64,000 bases of DNA from the NCBI RefSeq assembly GCF_046614695.1, contig NZ_JBKKHQ010000016.1:62001-126000 (forward strand), written 5' to 3'. A model generated the notes under the pieces. The model was not told where the DNA came from. It worked only from the letters and a program-made list of their open reading frames with translations, and searched no databases. The stretch is from Pokkaliibacter sp046614695. Lineage in GTDB: Bacteria > Pseudomonadota > Gammaproteobacteria > Pseudomonadales > Balneatricaceae. Every line of letters begins with the position of its first letter. The stretch's first letter is position 1. Below, piece after piece: positions 52,512 through 60,137 of the stretch. Made by a program: the position numbers and the translations under genes.

Positions 52512-53408
52512 GTGACGACAATAAGAGCGACAATGGCCCATTATGCGCGTTTCGGCGATTCCGACGCGCATCCTCACGAGGTCGGCTGCGCAAAAACAGG
52601 CGCGCCTTATCGGCAGATCAATCACATCAGCGAAACCACTTACGACCGCCTGTGTATCGCCAACAAAGTGGCAAAAGCCGTGGATGCCTTGTGCGATAAA
52701 GGCAATCAGCTCGACAGTATCTACGACACCTATGGTGACTCGGCCTATCGAACCACGGCCATGGTCAATATGGGGTACCGCGGTGATATGTTGCGCAATG
52801 GCGTGTACTCGGGCAATTGCGGCCAGCTCAAGGAGTTCGCTGAGCACATTCTGGCGGCCATCAATTCTGAGCGATATAACCGCAATAAAGTGGATGGCGG
52901 TTACCGGCAGTTGCACCCTATTACTCTGATGTCCTGGGATCAGGATCATGGGTTCCCTGTGCTGGGGGATTCCCGCAGCGAACCCGTTGAAAAGCTGGTT
53001 ACGGTGGATGGCTGGGTGATGCGGCCTGCAGCGCATACCATGGACAAGACGGCTTTCACCGGTAGCTTTCGTTCCCAGTCATCAACCTTGAGCGAATCCA
53101 GGGATTATCTCGACTCAGTCGTAGCTAAACGCAGCCTGGCCAGTATCGAGCGTGAATATGGTGGCCGTTCAAGGACACCCTGGGAGCGTGAGCACTGGAC
53201 GGATCAGATTGAAGACAGCATCTACAATGGCATGCCGATCTGGGATGTGCAGTTCTCTGATCGTCAGCGAGAGACCGTGCAGTATTACCAGCCGCCCGGA
53301 CGTCCGCCGATCAGTTTTGACTTTATGCCCCATGCTGAACTGGATCAGAAAATTGATACCCACAGCGGGGCCTTGGCTCAGGGTATTGATACCAATGTGC
53401 GCCGTTAA
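52512..53408 (+). CDS. Array protein 4: Cys-His-Asp effector-like paralog
   Basis: A 298-residue paralog. I place the start at the GTG at 52512 (VTTIRATMAHYARFG), since this aligns with the MPTIRG-type starts of other copies and follows GGGGAGAAG; an earlier GTG would add 13 residues. Core: KGNQLDSIY, Cys103 (SGNCGQLKEF), His146 (DQDHGFPVLGDSR), Asp166 (TVDGWVMRPAAHT), PIWDVQFSD and ISFDFMPHAE. No tail extension. The region after it (53409-53771) starts a new transcription unit with its own box. Confidence 0.75.
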   Translation: MTTIRATMAHYARFGDSDAHPHEVGCAKTGAPYRQINHISETTYDRLCIANKVAKAVDALCDKGNQLDSIYDTYGDSAYRTTAMVNMGYRGDMLRNGVYSGNCGQLKEFAEHILAAINSERYNRNKVDGGYRQLHPITLMSWDQDHGFPVLGDSRSEPVEKLVTVDGWVMRPAAHTMDKTAFTGSFRSQSSTLSESRDYLDSVVAKRSLASIEREYGGRSRTPWEREHWTDQIEDSIYNGMPIWDVQFSDRQRETVQYYQPPGRPPISFDFMPHAELDQKIDTHSGALAQGIDTNVRR

Positions 53409-53771
53409 ACGACTGGGTAAAAACCGATGAGGGTTGCCTGAATCGGTTCAGGTGTGATGAGTGCTGGGGCAAGAAAGACGGGGTTTTGAGGTGCAAACCC
53501 TGATCAATCGGATGAGAAGGAACTGATCCGGCACTTCTCCCACCTAACACCCACGAAAGCGTTCAAATAATGATCAATGTCTGTCTGCGCAGGCCTTTTG
53601 TGCAGTGGTTTGGAGCACAACTCCAGAGTCTCATAACGCAGACATTCCGTAATAACGGCCGCTTGATGGGAGCGCCAGGCGTTCGCTTTGCCCGGATGGC
53701 GAGGCTTGAGCCTTTTGAATGTTGGAAGCACTGTCTTCCGATGATGATTAACCCGGTGAGGAGAGAAGTCT
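53409..53771. other. Leader region of the chaperone operon
   Basis: A 363-bp stretch with the Hrp-like box at 53519 and dyads at 53422-53448 (AACCGAT / ATCGGTT) and near 53481-53500 (GGGTTT / AAACCC). An 86-codon frame here looks non-coding, leaving a leader of about 220 bases. Confidence 0.55.
53519..53546 (+). promoter_or_regulatory. HrpL-box-like promoter of the chaperone operon
   Basis: GGAACT, 15 bases, CCACCTA. The -10 element fits CCACNNA exactly and the -35 has one mismatch. The first gene downstream is the chaperone at 53772. Confidence 0.7.
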
Positions 53772-54275
53772 GTGGCAGAAGAACTACCCGCAGTGGTGCA
53801 TCAGTTCCTGCAGCGCAAAGGCATGGATGACAATTTCGAGCCTGCTGAGGGTGAGGATGATCATCGTCCGTTCCTGCTGGTGGAAGATGAAAGCATTGCC
53901 ATCTTCATGAAGCTGGAAGAAGAACGCGTCGTGTTTTTCTCATTGGTTGCCAGCTTTGAAGAGCTGCGTTTTCGTTCCGCCGCGGTGCTGATGCTGGAGA
54001 GCCTCAAGCTCAATAACTACCGCTGGGAGCAGCCGGTACGACTGGCGATGGACGAAGATGGCGATCACATCGTTATCTGGAATGAGCTGCCGCTGATCGG
54101 TATCGAGCCTGCGGATATGGACCGTTATTACGATGCCATTGCAGAAGGCGCGCGTCGCTTTAGCGAAATGACCCGCAGCATTGAGCAGTGGGCTGAGCAG
54201 GGTGCCAAGCAGGACAAGGCAGAAAGTGCTGCGGCGGCACCGGTGAACACCGGGCTTAATACCCGACGATTTTGA
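53772..54275 (+). CDS. CesT-like type III secretion chaperone 1
   Basis: A 167-residue acidic protein starting at a GTG with AGGAGAG upstream. It follows the CesT/Tir-chaperone pattern: an N-terminal helix (VHQFLQRKGMDDNF), strands with FLLVEDESIAIFMKLEEERV and VFFSLVAS, a central helix with VLMLESLKLNNYRWEQ, strand HIVIWNELPL, and a C-terminal helix ending in a linker and NTGLNTRRF. Such proteins dimerise and hold the N-terminal part of an effector ready for export. It heads the operon C1-C2-array 5, suggesting cargo among the neighbouring array proteins (inference). Confidence 0.78.
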   Translation: MAEELPAVVHQFLQRKGMDDNFEPAEGEDDHRPFLLVEDESIAIFMKLEEERVVFFSLVASFEELRFRSAAVLMLESLKLNNYRWEQPVRLAMDEDGDHIVIWNELPLIGIEPADMDRYYDAIAEGARRFSEMTRSIEQWAEQGAKQDKAESAAAAPVNTGLNTRRF

Positions 54276-54355
54276 GGGCGCGCCGGGGTTCCGGCGTCAA
54301 AGTGGCCTGATCCGGTGATCGGCCAGAGAATCAGCGCTGAAAGAGAGAATGCAGG

Positions 54356-54904
54356 ATGTCGAGCAGCATTAACCCTGTCCTCAAACAGTTTTTGAGCAAC
54401 AAGGGCATGGATTTCAGTCAGGAAATCAACCTTGCGGAAGACTCGCCCTTTATCGTCACGGTCGATGACAGCTTTGCTGTTTTCCTGGACCTCAAGGGCA
54501 ACGAAAAGATCGCGATTTTTACCTTCGTGGCCGACTTCGACCAGATGGACCCGGAAGCGATGCTGATGATTGTCAGCGAGAGCCTGAAGCTTAATAGCTT
54601 CAAGTGGGGCTCCAAGGTGCAGTATGCGCTGGACCCGGACGGCCGTTATCTGATGGCTTGGACTGAGCGCACGCTGAAAGGTGTCGATCTGCAAACCCTG
54701 GAAACGGCATTTTCCCATGTTCAGGGTGCCTATGGTGCCTTTACCCGACTGGTGGCACGCATCGAGAGTGATGTGGCCAGTCGCAAGGAAAAAGAGCAGG
54801 GCAAGGCGCCGGTTGCTGCCGAAGGCTCAGCACCCGCGGCGGAGAAGAAAGCTGCGCCGACAGATAATATTCCGCCGGAGCTTCGGGCGCGGATGAAGTT
54901 TTAA
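54356..54904 (+). CDS. CesT-like type III secretion chaperone 2
   Basis: A 182-residue chaperone-like protein and paralog of the other three. Layout: helix NPVLKQFLSNKGMDF, strands FIVTVDDSFAVFLDLKGNEK and IAIFTFVADF, helix LMIVSESLKLNSFKWGSKVQ, strand RYLMAWTERTL, then a C-terminal helix. After residue 143 comes an Ala/Pro/Lys linker and the end PPELRARMKF. It lies between chaperone 1 (80 bp) and array gene 5 (50 bp), which points to array protein 5 as its partner. Confidence 0.78.
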   Translation: MSSSINPVLKQFLSNKGMDFSQEINLAEDSPFIVTVDDSFAVFLDLKGNEKIAIFTFVADFDQMDPEAMLMIVSESLKLNSFKWGSKVQYALDPDGRYLMAWTERTLKGVDLQTLETAFSHVQGAYGAFTRLVARIESDVASRKEKEQGKAPVAAEGSAPAAEKKAAPTDNIPPELRARMKF

Positions 54905-54954
54905 CGGCCGGTTGATCTGACAGCAATGGCGCAAGCATCAGAGAGCGTGATGCC

Positions 54955-55884
54955 GTGGTAAGAGGTGTCGGTGCGACGACGATTCGTCAGCACATGCAGC
55001 ACTACTCGCGGGTGGGTAATTCGGACGGCCAGAGCCTGGAGGTCATCTCCTCCAAGCCTGAAGCCGCGCGCCTGCTCTATCACGTCAGCGACCAGACCAT
55101 GGGCAAGCTGATGCTGTCTTCTGCGGTGGCGAAAACGCTGGATAAGCTCTGCATGAAGGGCAACCAGCTGGACGATGTGCATTGCAGCTCGTCGGAATCG
55201 AGCTTTCGTGAGCAGCAGGCGCTGCGTGCCGGTTTGTCGGGTAATCAGATAGAAACCGGCGTGTTTGCTGGTAATTGCGGGCCGATTTCGACCTTTGGTG
55301 AGCATATCCTCGGGGCGATGAACAGCCGCGTGGTGGTGCCCGGCACAGGGATTGGCAAGCCCGGCCCCATCACCGTGTGTGTCTGGGATGGCGATCATGA
55401 GTTTCCGCTGATCGGTGATCCGCGTGAGAAACCTATGGATCAGGTCGTGCCGGTCGATGGCTGGGTGATGCGGCCTTCGGCGCATACCTTCGCCAACTCC
55501 GGCTTTAACCGGGGCTACAGGATTTACTCATCGACGGTACAGGAGCCGGTGGATTATCTCGATAAGCCCATCGTCAAACACTCACTTGGGCAGCTGCAGC
55601 AACGCTATGGATCTGGCCCGGCGGTGGATCTCAACACCTGGTACAACCAGGTGATGGATAACGTCCGCGATGGCAGCTTTCGGATCTGGGACCAGCAGTA
55701 CGGCGAGTTCACCACCCGCGCGGGTCTGGACTATTTCAGCCCTTCCAAAGGGCTGATGAACTTTGACTATCTGCCGAGGGAAGAGGTGCTTGAGAAGGGG
55801 ATGAAGCATCATGCGGCATCCTCGACACCCCTCGCGGAGTTAATTCGGATTCATGATCCCTATCGTCATTTGCGTGGCGATTAA
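54955..55884 (+). CDS. Array protein 5: Cys-His-Asp effector-like paralog
   Basis: A 309-residue paralog from a GTG start. Core: LMLSSAVAKTLDKLC, KGNQLDDVH, Cys108 (AGNCGPISTF, with Pro where most have Glu), His148 (DGDHEFPLIGDPR), Asp168 (PVDGWVMRPSAHT), FRIWDQQYGE and MNFDYLPREE. The start region is less certain than in other copies because the ribosome binding site (GAGAG) is weak. It is 50 bp downstream of chaperone 2 and probably cotranscribed with it from the box at 53519. Confidence 0.74.
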   Translation: MVRGVGATTIRQHMQHYSRVGNSDGQSLEVISSKPEAARLLYHVSDQTMGKLMLSSAVAKTLDKLCMKGNQLDDVHCSSSESSFREQQALRAGLSGNQIETGVFAGNCGPISTFGEHILGAMNSRVVVPGTGIGKPGPITVCVWDGDHEFPLIGDPREKPMDQVVPVDGWVMRPSAHTFANSGFNRGYRIYSSTVQEPVDYLDKPIVKHSLGQLQQRYGSGPAVDLNTWYNQVMDNVRDGSFRIWDQQYGEFTTRAGLDYFSPSKGLMNFDYLPREEVLEKGMKHHAASSTPLAELIRIHDPYRHLRGD

Positions 55885-56114
55885 AAGGGATGAGGAAAGC
55901 GCCGCTTTCAGGTGGCTAGCTGCCTGGGATAAAGCGCTTTCGTGACAGGAGCAGGGTCTCCTGCAATGAAGTTAAAAGAGCGACGGCTGTTTTAACGCCT
56001 TGAGTGGCTAAGCCCTGTGAAGCTCCAGCGGGAGAGCGAACGGCTTCGCCCTGCTGGAAGCCCGAGTGGTACATCAGCTCGGGATAGAACTATAAAAAGT
56101 AATGGAGTCAATCA

Positions 56115-57047
56115 ATGCCTACAATTCGCGGTCATTTGGATACCTACAGTCAGCTGGGGAATTCAGATGCTTCCTCACGCCATGTGAAAACGACGAAATC
56201 GGCTTCGCATCGCCAGATTAATAACGTCTCTGATGTCACCATGGTGAGGCTGAAAGTCAGCAGTAAAGTCGGCAAAACTGTCGATAAAATCTGCGATAAG
56301 GGCAATCAGCTGGATGATGTCTATAAAACCAGTGGTGAGGCGGTGTTCCGTGCCGGTGTCGCACGTCAGCACTACAGCGATGAGGATCAGGCGGATCACA
56401 AAATTTATGCGGGTAACTGTGGCGAAATGGCCGACTTTACCGAGTCCATTTTGTCGGCGGTCAATACCGACCGTCAGGAGCGCGGCCTGAACCGTATTCC
56501 CGTCGTCTTCGCTGACTGGCCGGGTGATCACCACTTTATGATGCTGGGTGATCCGCGGGCGGAGCCTGCCAGTTCCGTCGTTACCGTTGATGGCTGGGTA
56601 ATGCGCCCCTCGGCTCATACCCTCAATAACTCGGCGTTTCAGGGCAGCACGGTAAGCAGCTCGACGGCGATATTGCCTTCCAGTTACCTGGGTAACTCTA
56701 CTGCCAAACGTTCGATGGACAGTATTGAGGAAGAGATGTTTGGTCATCGCCTGCGCTCAGGTGACCGCCGTGAGGTTTATTACGACATGGCCAAAACCAA
56801 AATTCGTAATCACGAATTCAAACTCTGGGATCACCAGTACGCAGATAATAATGCGAGTGTGGTTCAGTACTATCAGAGCCCGCGTACCCCTGCGATTAAC
56901 TTTGATTTTCTGCCGCGCGCCGAGAAGGATCGCAAGTCTGATATCCATCAGGCGGCACGCAACTCCGGTTTGCAACGTGCGGTACAGGGTGTGCCGGGTA
57001 TGCGTGATCTGGCGGGGATGTTTGCCCAGATCGTGCTTGATCGCTGA
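56115..57047 (+). CDS. Array protein 6: Cys-His-Asp effector-like paralog
   Basis: A 310-residue paralog starting at an ATG with GGAG upstream. Core: LKVSSKVGKTVDKIC, KGNQLDDVY, Cys102 (AGNCGEMADF), His139 (PGDHHFMMLGDPR), Asp159 (TVDGWVMRPSAHT), FKLWDHQYAD and INFDFLPRAE. It ends with GLQRAVQGVPGMRDLAG and a short hydrophobic stretch (MFAQIVLDR), shared only with array protein 7, its closest relative. The 230-bp region before it contains short hairpins (GAAAGC-gcc-GCTTTC, CAGGAG-cagggt-CTCCTG) and no visible Hrp-like box. Confidence 0.75.
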   Translation: MPTIRGHLDTYSQLGNSDASSRHVKTTKSASHRQINNVSDVTMVRLKVSSKVGKTVDKICDKGNQLDDVYKTSGEAVFRAGVARQHYSDEDQADHKIYAGNCGEMADFTESILSAVNTDRQERGLNRIPVVFADWPGDHHFMMLGDPRAEPASSVVTVDGWVMRPSAHTLNNSAFQGSTVSSSTAILPSSYLGNSTAKRSMDSIEEEMFGHRLRSGDRREVYYDMAKTKIRNHEFKLWDHQYADNNASVVQYYQSPRTPAINFDFLPRAEKDRKSDIHQAARNSGLQRAVQGVPGMRDLAGMFAQIVLDR

Positions 57048-57177
57048 TCTCAAACCTTTCCTGAGCGCGGGGTCGTTATGGCGGCCTCGCGTTTTTGTAT
57101 CGACTGCCTGCAAGGCGTCAAACCCCAACTCTCCGGCGACGAAGCGGGGGTCTTTCCGGGAGGGAAGGACAAGGAGG

Positions 57178-57205
57178 GGAACCACGGCCGTTAGCGCTCC
57201 ACCCA
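57178..57205 (+). promoter_or_regulatory. HrpL box, full consensus match, before array gene 7
   Basis: GGAACC, 15 bases, CCACCCA: an exact match to GGAACC-N15/16-CCACNNA. It lies 64 bases before the ATG at 57270. Confidence 0.8.
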
Positions 57206-57269
57206 GAGGGCAATGCGGTCACACTTATGACAAGTACAACGATTGTGTACAACGTATCGCGGAGAAATT

Positions 57270-58265
57270 ATGCCAACTCTACGTGGGGTCATGGATACCT
57301 ACGCTGTCTATGGGAATTCGGAAGGCCCAAGACGAGATATCAAGGCGACCAAAACAGCTGATTATCGGGAAGTAAACCAGGTTACTGATGCGACCATGGT
57401 GAAGCTGAAAATCAGCAGCAAGGTGGGTAAAACCATCGATAAATTGTGTGACAAGGGCAACCAGCTGGATGATGTGTACGCGACTCGCGGTGAATCATCC
57501 TTCCGTCGTGGTGTTATTCGTAACTATGATGTGCCCCGCAACGAAGATTCCGATGATGATGAATCCCTGCACTATGCCGATATGGATATGCTGGATCACA
57601 AAATCATGGCCGGTAACTGTGGTGAGATGGGTGATTTTGCCGAAAGCATCGTCGCCGCCGTCAATCAGGACCGTGTGGCCAATGGCCTGCCACATATTCC
57701 GGCGGTCTACGCCGAATGGCCGGGAGACCACCACTTTATGGTGCTGGGCGACCCTCGTGAAAAGCCGGCCAATGAGTGTGTGACCGTGGATGGCTGGGTC
57801 ATGCGTCCGTCGGCACATACCCTGGATAATTCAGCTTTCCAGAGCGGCACGACCTATGGATCTTCCACCCGTCAGGTAAGTGAAGACTATCTGGACAAGC
57901 AGTTCAGCAAGCGCTCACTGAACAGCATTGAGCGCGAAGTGCTGGGCGACACCCTGACCAACAGTCAGCGTCGTGAGTTTTACTACGACAAGGCCAAAGA
58001 GCAGATTCGTAACCACGAGTTCAAGCTTTGGGATCACCAGTATGCCGATGCCAATGCCGACGTCGTGCAGTACTATCGCAGCCCCCGTCAGGAAGATATT
58101 AACTTCGACTACCTGCCGAGAGCTGAGAAAAACCGTAAATCCGATGAACATGCTGATGCACGTCGATCCGGGCTGCAGCGTGCGGTAACCGGTCAACCTG
58201 GCATGCGCGATGTCGCTGTGGGTTTGGCGGGTCTGGTTGCCGGTATGGTGCTGGATCGTCGTTGA
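57270..58265 (+). CDS. Array protein 7: Cys-His-Asp effector-like paralog
   Basis: A 331-residue paralog, closest to array protein 6 over its whole length and differing mainly by an acidic insertion (NEDSDDDESLHYADMDM) before the Cys region. Core: LKISSKVGKTIDKLC, KGNQLDDVY, Cys117 (AGNCGEMGDF), His154 (PGDHHFMVLGDPR), Asp174 (TVDGWVMRPSAHT), FKLWDHQYAD and INFDYLPRAE. The end GMRDVAVGLAGLVAGMVLDR is hydrophobic. GGAGAAATT precedes the ATG. The gene follows a perfect HrpL-type box and is followed at 26 bp by chaperone 3, so the two are one operon. Confidence 0.78.
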   Translation: MPTLRGVMDTYAVYGNSEGPRRDIKATKTADYREVNQVTDATMVKLKISSKVGKTIDKLCDKGNQLDDVYATRGESSFRRGVIRNYDVPRNEDSDDDESLHYADMDMLDHKIMAGNCGEMGDFAESIVAAVNQDRVANGLPHIPAVYAEWPGDHHFMVLGDPREKPANECVTVDGWVMRPSAHTLDNSAFQSGTTYGSSTRQVSEDYLDKQFSKRSLNSIEREVLGDTLTNSQRREFYYDKAKEQIRNHEFKLWDHQYADANADVVQYYRSPRQEDINFDYLPRAEKNRKSDEHADARRSGLQRAVTGQPGMRDVAVGLAGLVAGMVLDRR

Positions 58266-58291
58266 TCTGAGATAACGTTCAGGAGTAGCAG

Positions 58292-58789
58292 ATGGCTGTG
58301 ATTATTCCTCCCGTGGTTCAGTCCTTTCTGGATAGCAAGGGTCTGGACTTCAGTAATGATCTCGCTGAAGGGCAAGATAACCGGCCATTTCTGCTGGTGG
58401 TCGACGACAGTTTCGCGGTTTTTCTCAAGGTGGAAGATGATGAACGCATCATCTTCTTTACCTTCGTGGCGGACTTCGAGAAGGTCAACTTCCGCTCGGC
58501 TTTCGTGTTGATGCACGAAAGCCTCAAACTGAACAACTTCAAGTGGGAGCAGAAAGTAAACTACTCCCTTGATCAGGAAGGGCAGTTTCTGGTGGCGTGG
58601 AATTCCATGCCGCTGTTTGGTGCCGAAGTGGGGGATCTGGAGCGTGGCTATCAGGTCATCGCTCAGGCCTACCGCTCCTTCAGCGCCATGCGTGACAAGG
58701 TCGATAGCTGGTCCAACCAGCGTATGCGCCGTGAGCGCGCCGCTGCTCCTCGTGTACAAACCGGACTGCGTCCTCGCGCCGGGCTCTGA
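58292..58789 (+). CDS. CesT-like type III secretion chaperone 3
   Basis: A 165-residue acidic chaperone-like protein. Helix VVQSFLDSKGLDFSNDL, strands FLLVVDDSFAVFLKVEDDER and IIFFTFVADF, helix VLMHESLKLNNFKWEQKVNY, strand QFLVAWNSMPL, C-terminal helix, and a basic tail ending in QTGLRPRAGL. It lies 26 bp after array gene 7 with CAGGAG before the ATG, the tightest effector-chaperone coupling in the array, so array protein 7 is the likely partner. Confidence 0.8.
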   Translation: MAVIIPPVVQSFLDSKGLDFSNDLAEGQDNRPFLLVVDDSFAVFLKVEDDERIIFFTFVADFEKVNFRSAFVLMHESLKLNNFKWEQKVNYSLDQEGQFLVAWNSMPLFGAEVGDLERGYQVIAQAYRSFSAMRDKVDSWSNQRMRRERAAAPRVQTGLRPRAGL

Positions 58790-58806
58790 TCCCTTCACGA
58801 CAACCC

Positions 58807-58840
58807 GTCACTTGTCCGGCTTGAGTGCTTGCCAAGTGAC
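58807..58840. repeat. Inverted repeat after chaperone 3
   Basis: Perfect 8-bp arms GTCACTTG / CAAGTGAC with an 18-base loop, 18 bases after the chaperone 3 stop. No T-run; possible transcript-end hairpin or binding site. Confidence 0.45.
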
Positions 58841-58929
58841 GCCTGTCAGCTTATACCCTTGGTGATGCCGGATGTTTAAGTGTTGCTAAAGGTTGCAGCC
58901 ATCAAAGCATCCATAGCACAATACTTTTT

Positions 58930-58961
58930 ACCCGTTAGGCGTTTGTCTGCTAGCGGGTTTT
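58930..58961 (+). terminator. Terminator upstream of chaperone 4
   Basis: Stem ACCCGTTAG / CTAGCGGGT (one G-U pair) followed by TTTT. It would end the array 7-chaperone 3 transcript. Confidence 0.7.
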
Positions 58962-59000
58962 GACCCCTCGTGATGAAGCTGTACCAAGAGGACACCCTGG

Positions 59001-59513
59001 ATGTCGACATCGCTTAACCCTGTTCTGAAACAGTTTCTGTTGAGCAAGGGACTCGAGCTGGATGAAGGCCAGGTGGAGCCCCAGAAAGATTTGCCCTACA
59101 TGATCGTGGTGGATGAGTCGATCTGGGTTTTCATGCGTATGCAGCGCGATAACAGCATCACACTTTTCACCTTTGTGGCGGATCTTAAAACCGCCGATCC
59201 GCACTCGATCTACCTCATGCTGAATGAAAGCCTGAAGATGAATAACTTCACTCAGGGCGTACCGGTCATTCAGTACTGTCTGGATGATGAAGGCCGCTTT
59301 CTGGTGGCGTACGTCACTATTCCTCTGGCCAATACCACTCAGGCGATTCTCGATAACGAGTTTCAGGGGTTGCTCAGCGCCCATCAGGTTTTTGCCAGGC
59401 TTCGGGCAAAGGTCGAAGGCTGGGTGTCGGGTGAGCAGCAAAAAGCGGCGCCTAACCGGCCAACCACCAAACCTGAAATGTCGGCAAGTCTGGCCGCACG
59501 CATCAAGTTCTAA
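59001..59513 (+). CDS. CesT-like type III secretion chaperone 4
   Basis: A 170-residue paralog of chaperone 2 (shared start NPVLKQFL-SKG). Strands YMIVVDESIWVFMRMQRDNS and ITLFTFVADL, helix YLMLNESLKMNNFTQGVPV, strand RFLVAYVTIPL, then a linker and the end SASLAARIKF. AAGAGGAC lies before the ATG. It stands alone after a terminator, with no array gene directly downstream; it may serve a distant effector or act as a shared chaperone. No promoter is recognised. Confidence 0.76.
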   Translation: MSTSLNPVLKQFLLSKGLELDEGQVEPQKDLPYMIVVDESIWVFMRMQRDNSITLFTFVADLKTADPHSIYLMLNESLKMNNFTQGVPVIQYCLDDEGRFLVAYVTIPLANTTQAILDNEFQGLLSAHQVFARLRAKVEGWVSGEQQKAAPNRPTTKPEMSASLAARIKF

Positions 59514-60137
59514 CCCTGGCTTAACTCCCACGGAGTAACGCGCTGAAGTGCAACTTTTCCGCGTTTAGTCACACCGCTGTTGCTTACTTCCTTTCGTATC
59601 ACCCGCGCTTTGATCCCCCTGGCAGCGTTTGCTGTCTTTTTGTCTTTTGCCTCTTAAGTGATTAATCCTGCCGAATGTGACTTTCTTTGGAACTCTGGCT
59701 GACCTGGGTTCACTTAAGTGGTAGTGCTTGCTCCTGACTTCTCTGAAGCAGAGTCAAGGGGTGAGAGAGCACACAGGTCTGCCGGGGGGCAGCAATACTG
59801 ACAGCGCCGGGGATGGCGGTTGTCAGTATCTGGAAAGGTCAGGACAGGTCGTGGAAATACAGCCTTAAGATGCGGGGAGCATCCTATCGCTGTGTTTCCT
59901 TTTTATCTTTTTTTGCGGATTCACATCAGGCGCAAGTATCGCTCTCTGGCGGCGCGCCGGCCGTCTTCCTGTACTGGATTATTATCCTTACGTTGCACGC
60001 CTGGGCGTGTTTTACCTCCGGGTCAGTCCTGCTAGGGATTCTGACCGCTGCAGGTTCGGGTGAGCCTGAAGCCTTGCTGTCTCAAGATCACCCACCTTGC
60101 TCAGGTCACTCTTCGCGTAATAGCTCAGGAGTGAAGC
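59514..60137. other. Long non-coding stretch with Hrp-like box
   Basis: 624 bp between chaperone 4 and the 282-residue gene. Apart from the box at 59689, I see no gene with a convincing start and composition; a 123-codon frame from 59813 overlaps the next gene and looks non-coding. It may be a long leader, a decayed array member, or encode a small RNA. Confidence 0.5.
59689..59716 (+). promoter_or_regulatory. HrpL-box-like promoter upstream of the 282-residue gene
   Basis: GGAACT, 15 bases, TCACTTA: identical half-elements and spacing to the site at 48158. The next gene starts 421 bases downstream. Confidence 0.55.

Noticed and set aside
53570..53830. An 86-codon open frame between the box at 53519 and chaperone 1
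   Set aside because: It overlaps the chaperone gene in another frame, lacks a ribosome binding site and has no protein-like features.
48242..58265. The array as a CRISPR, polymorphic-toxin or phage-tail gene cluster
   Set aside because: No short regular repeats, no Rhs/contact-dependent carrier domains, no immunity-type genes and no phage genes; chaperones and Hrp-like boxes fit type III secretion better.
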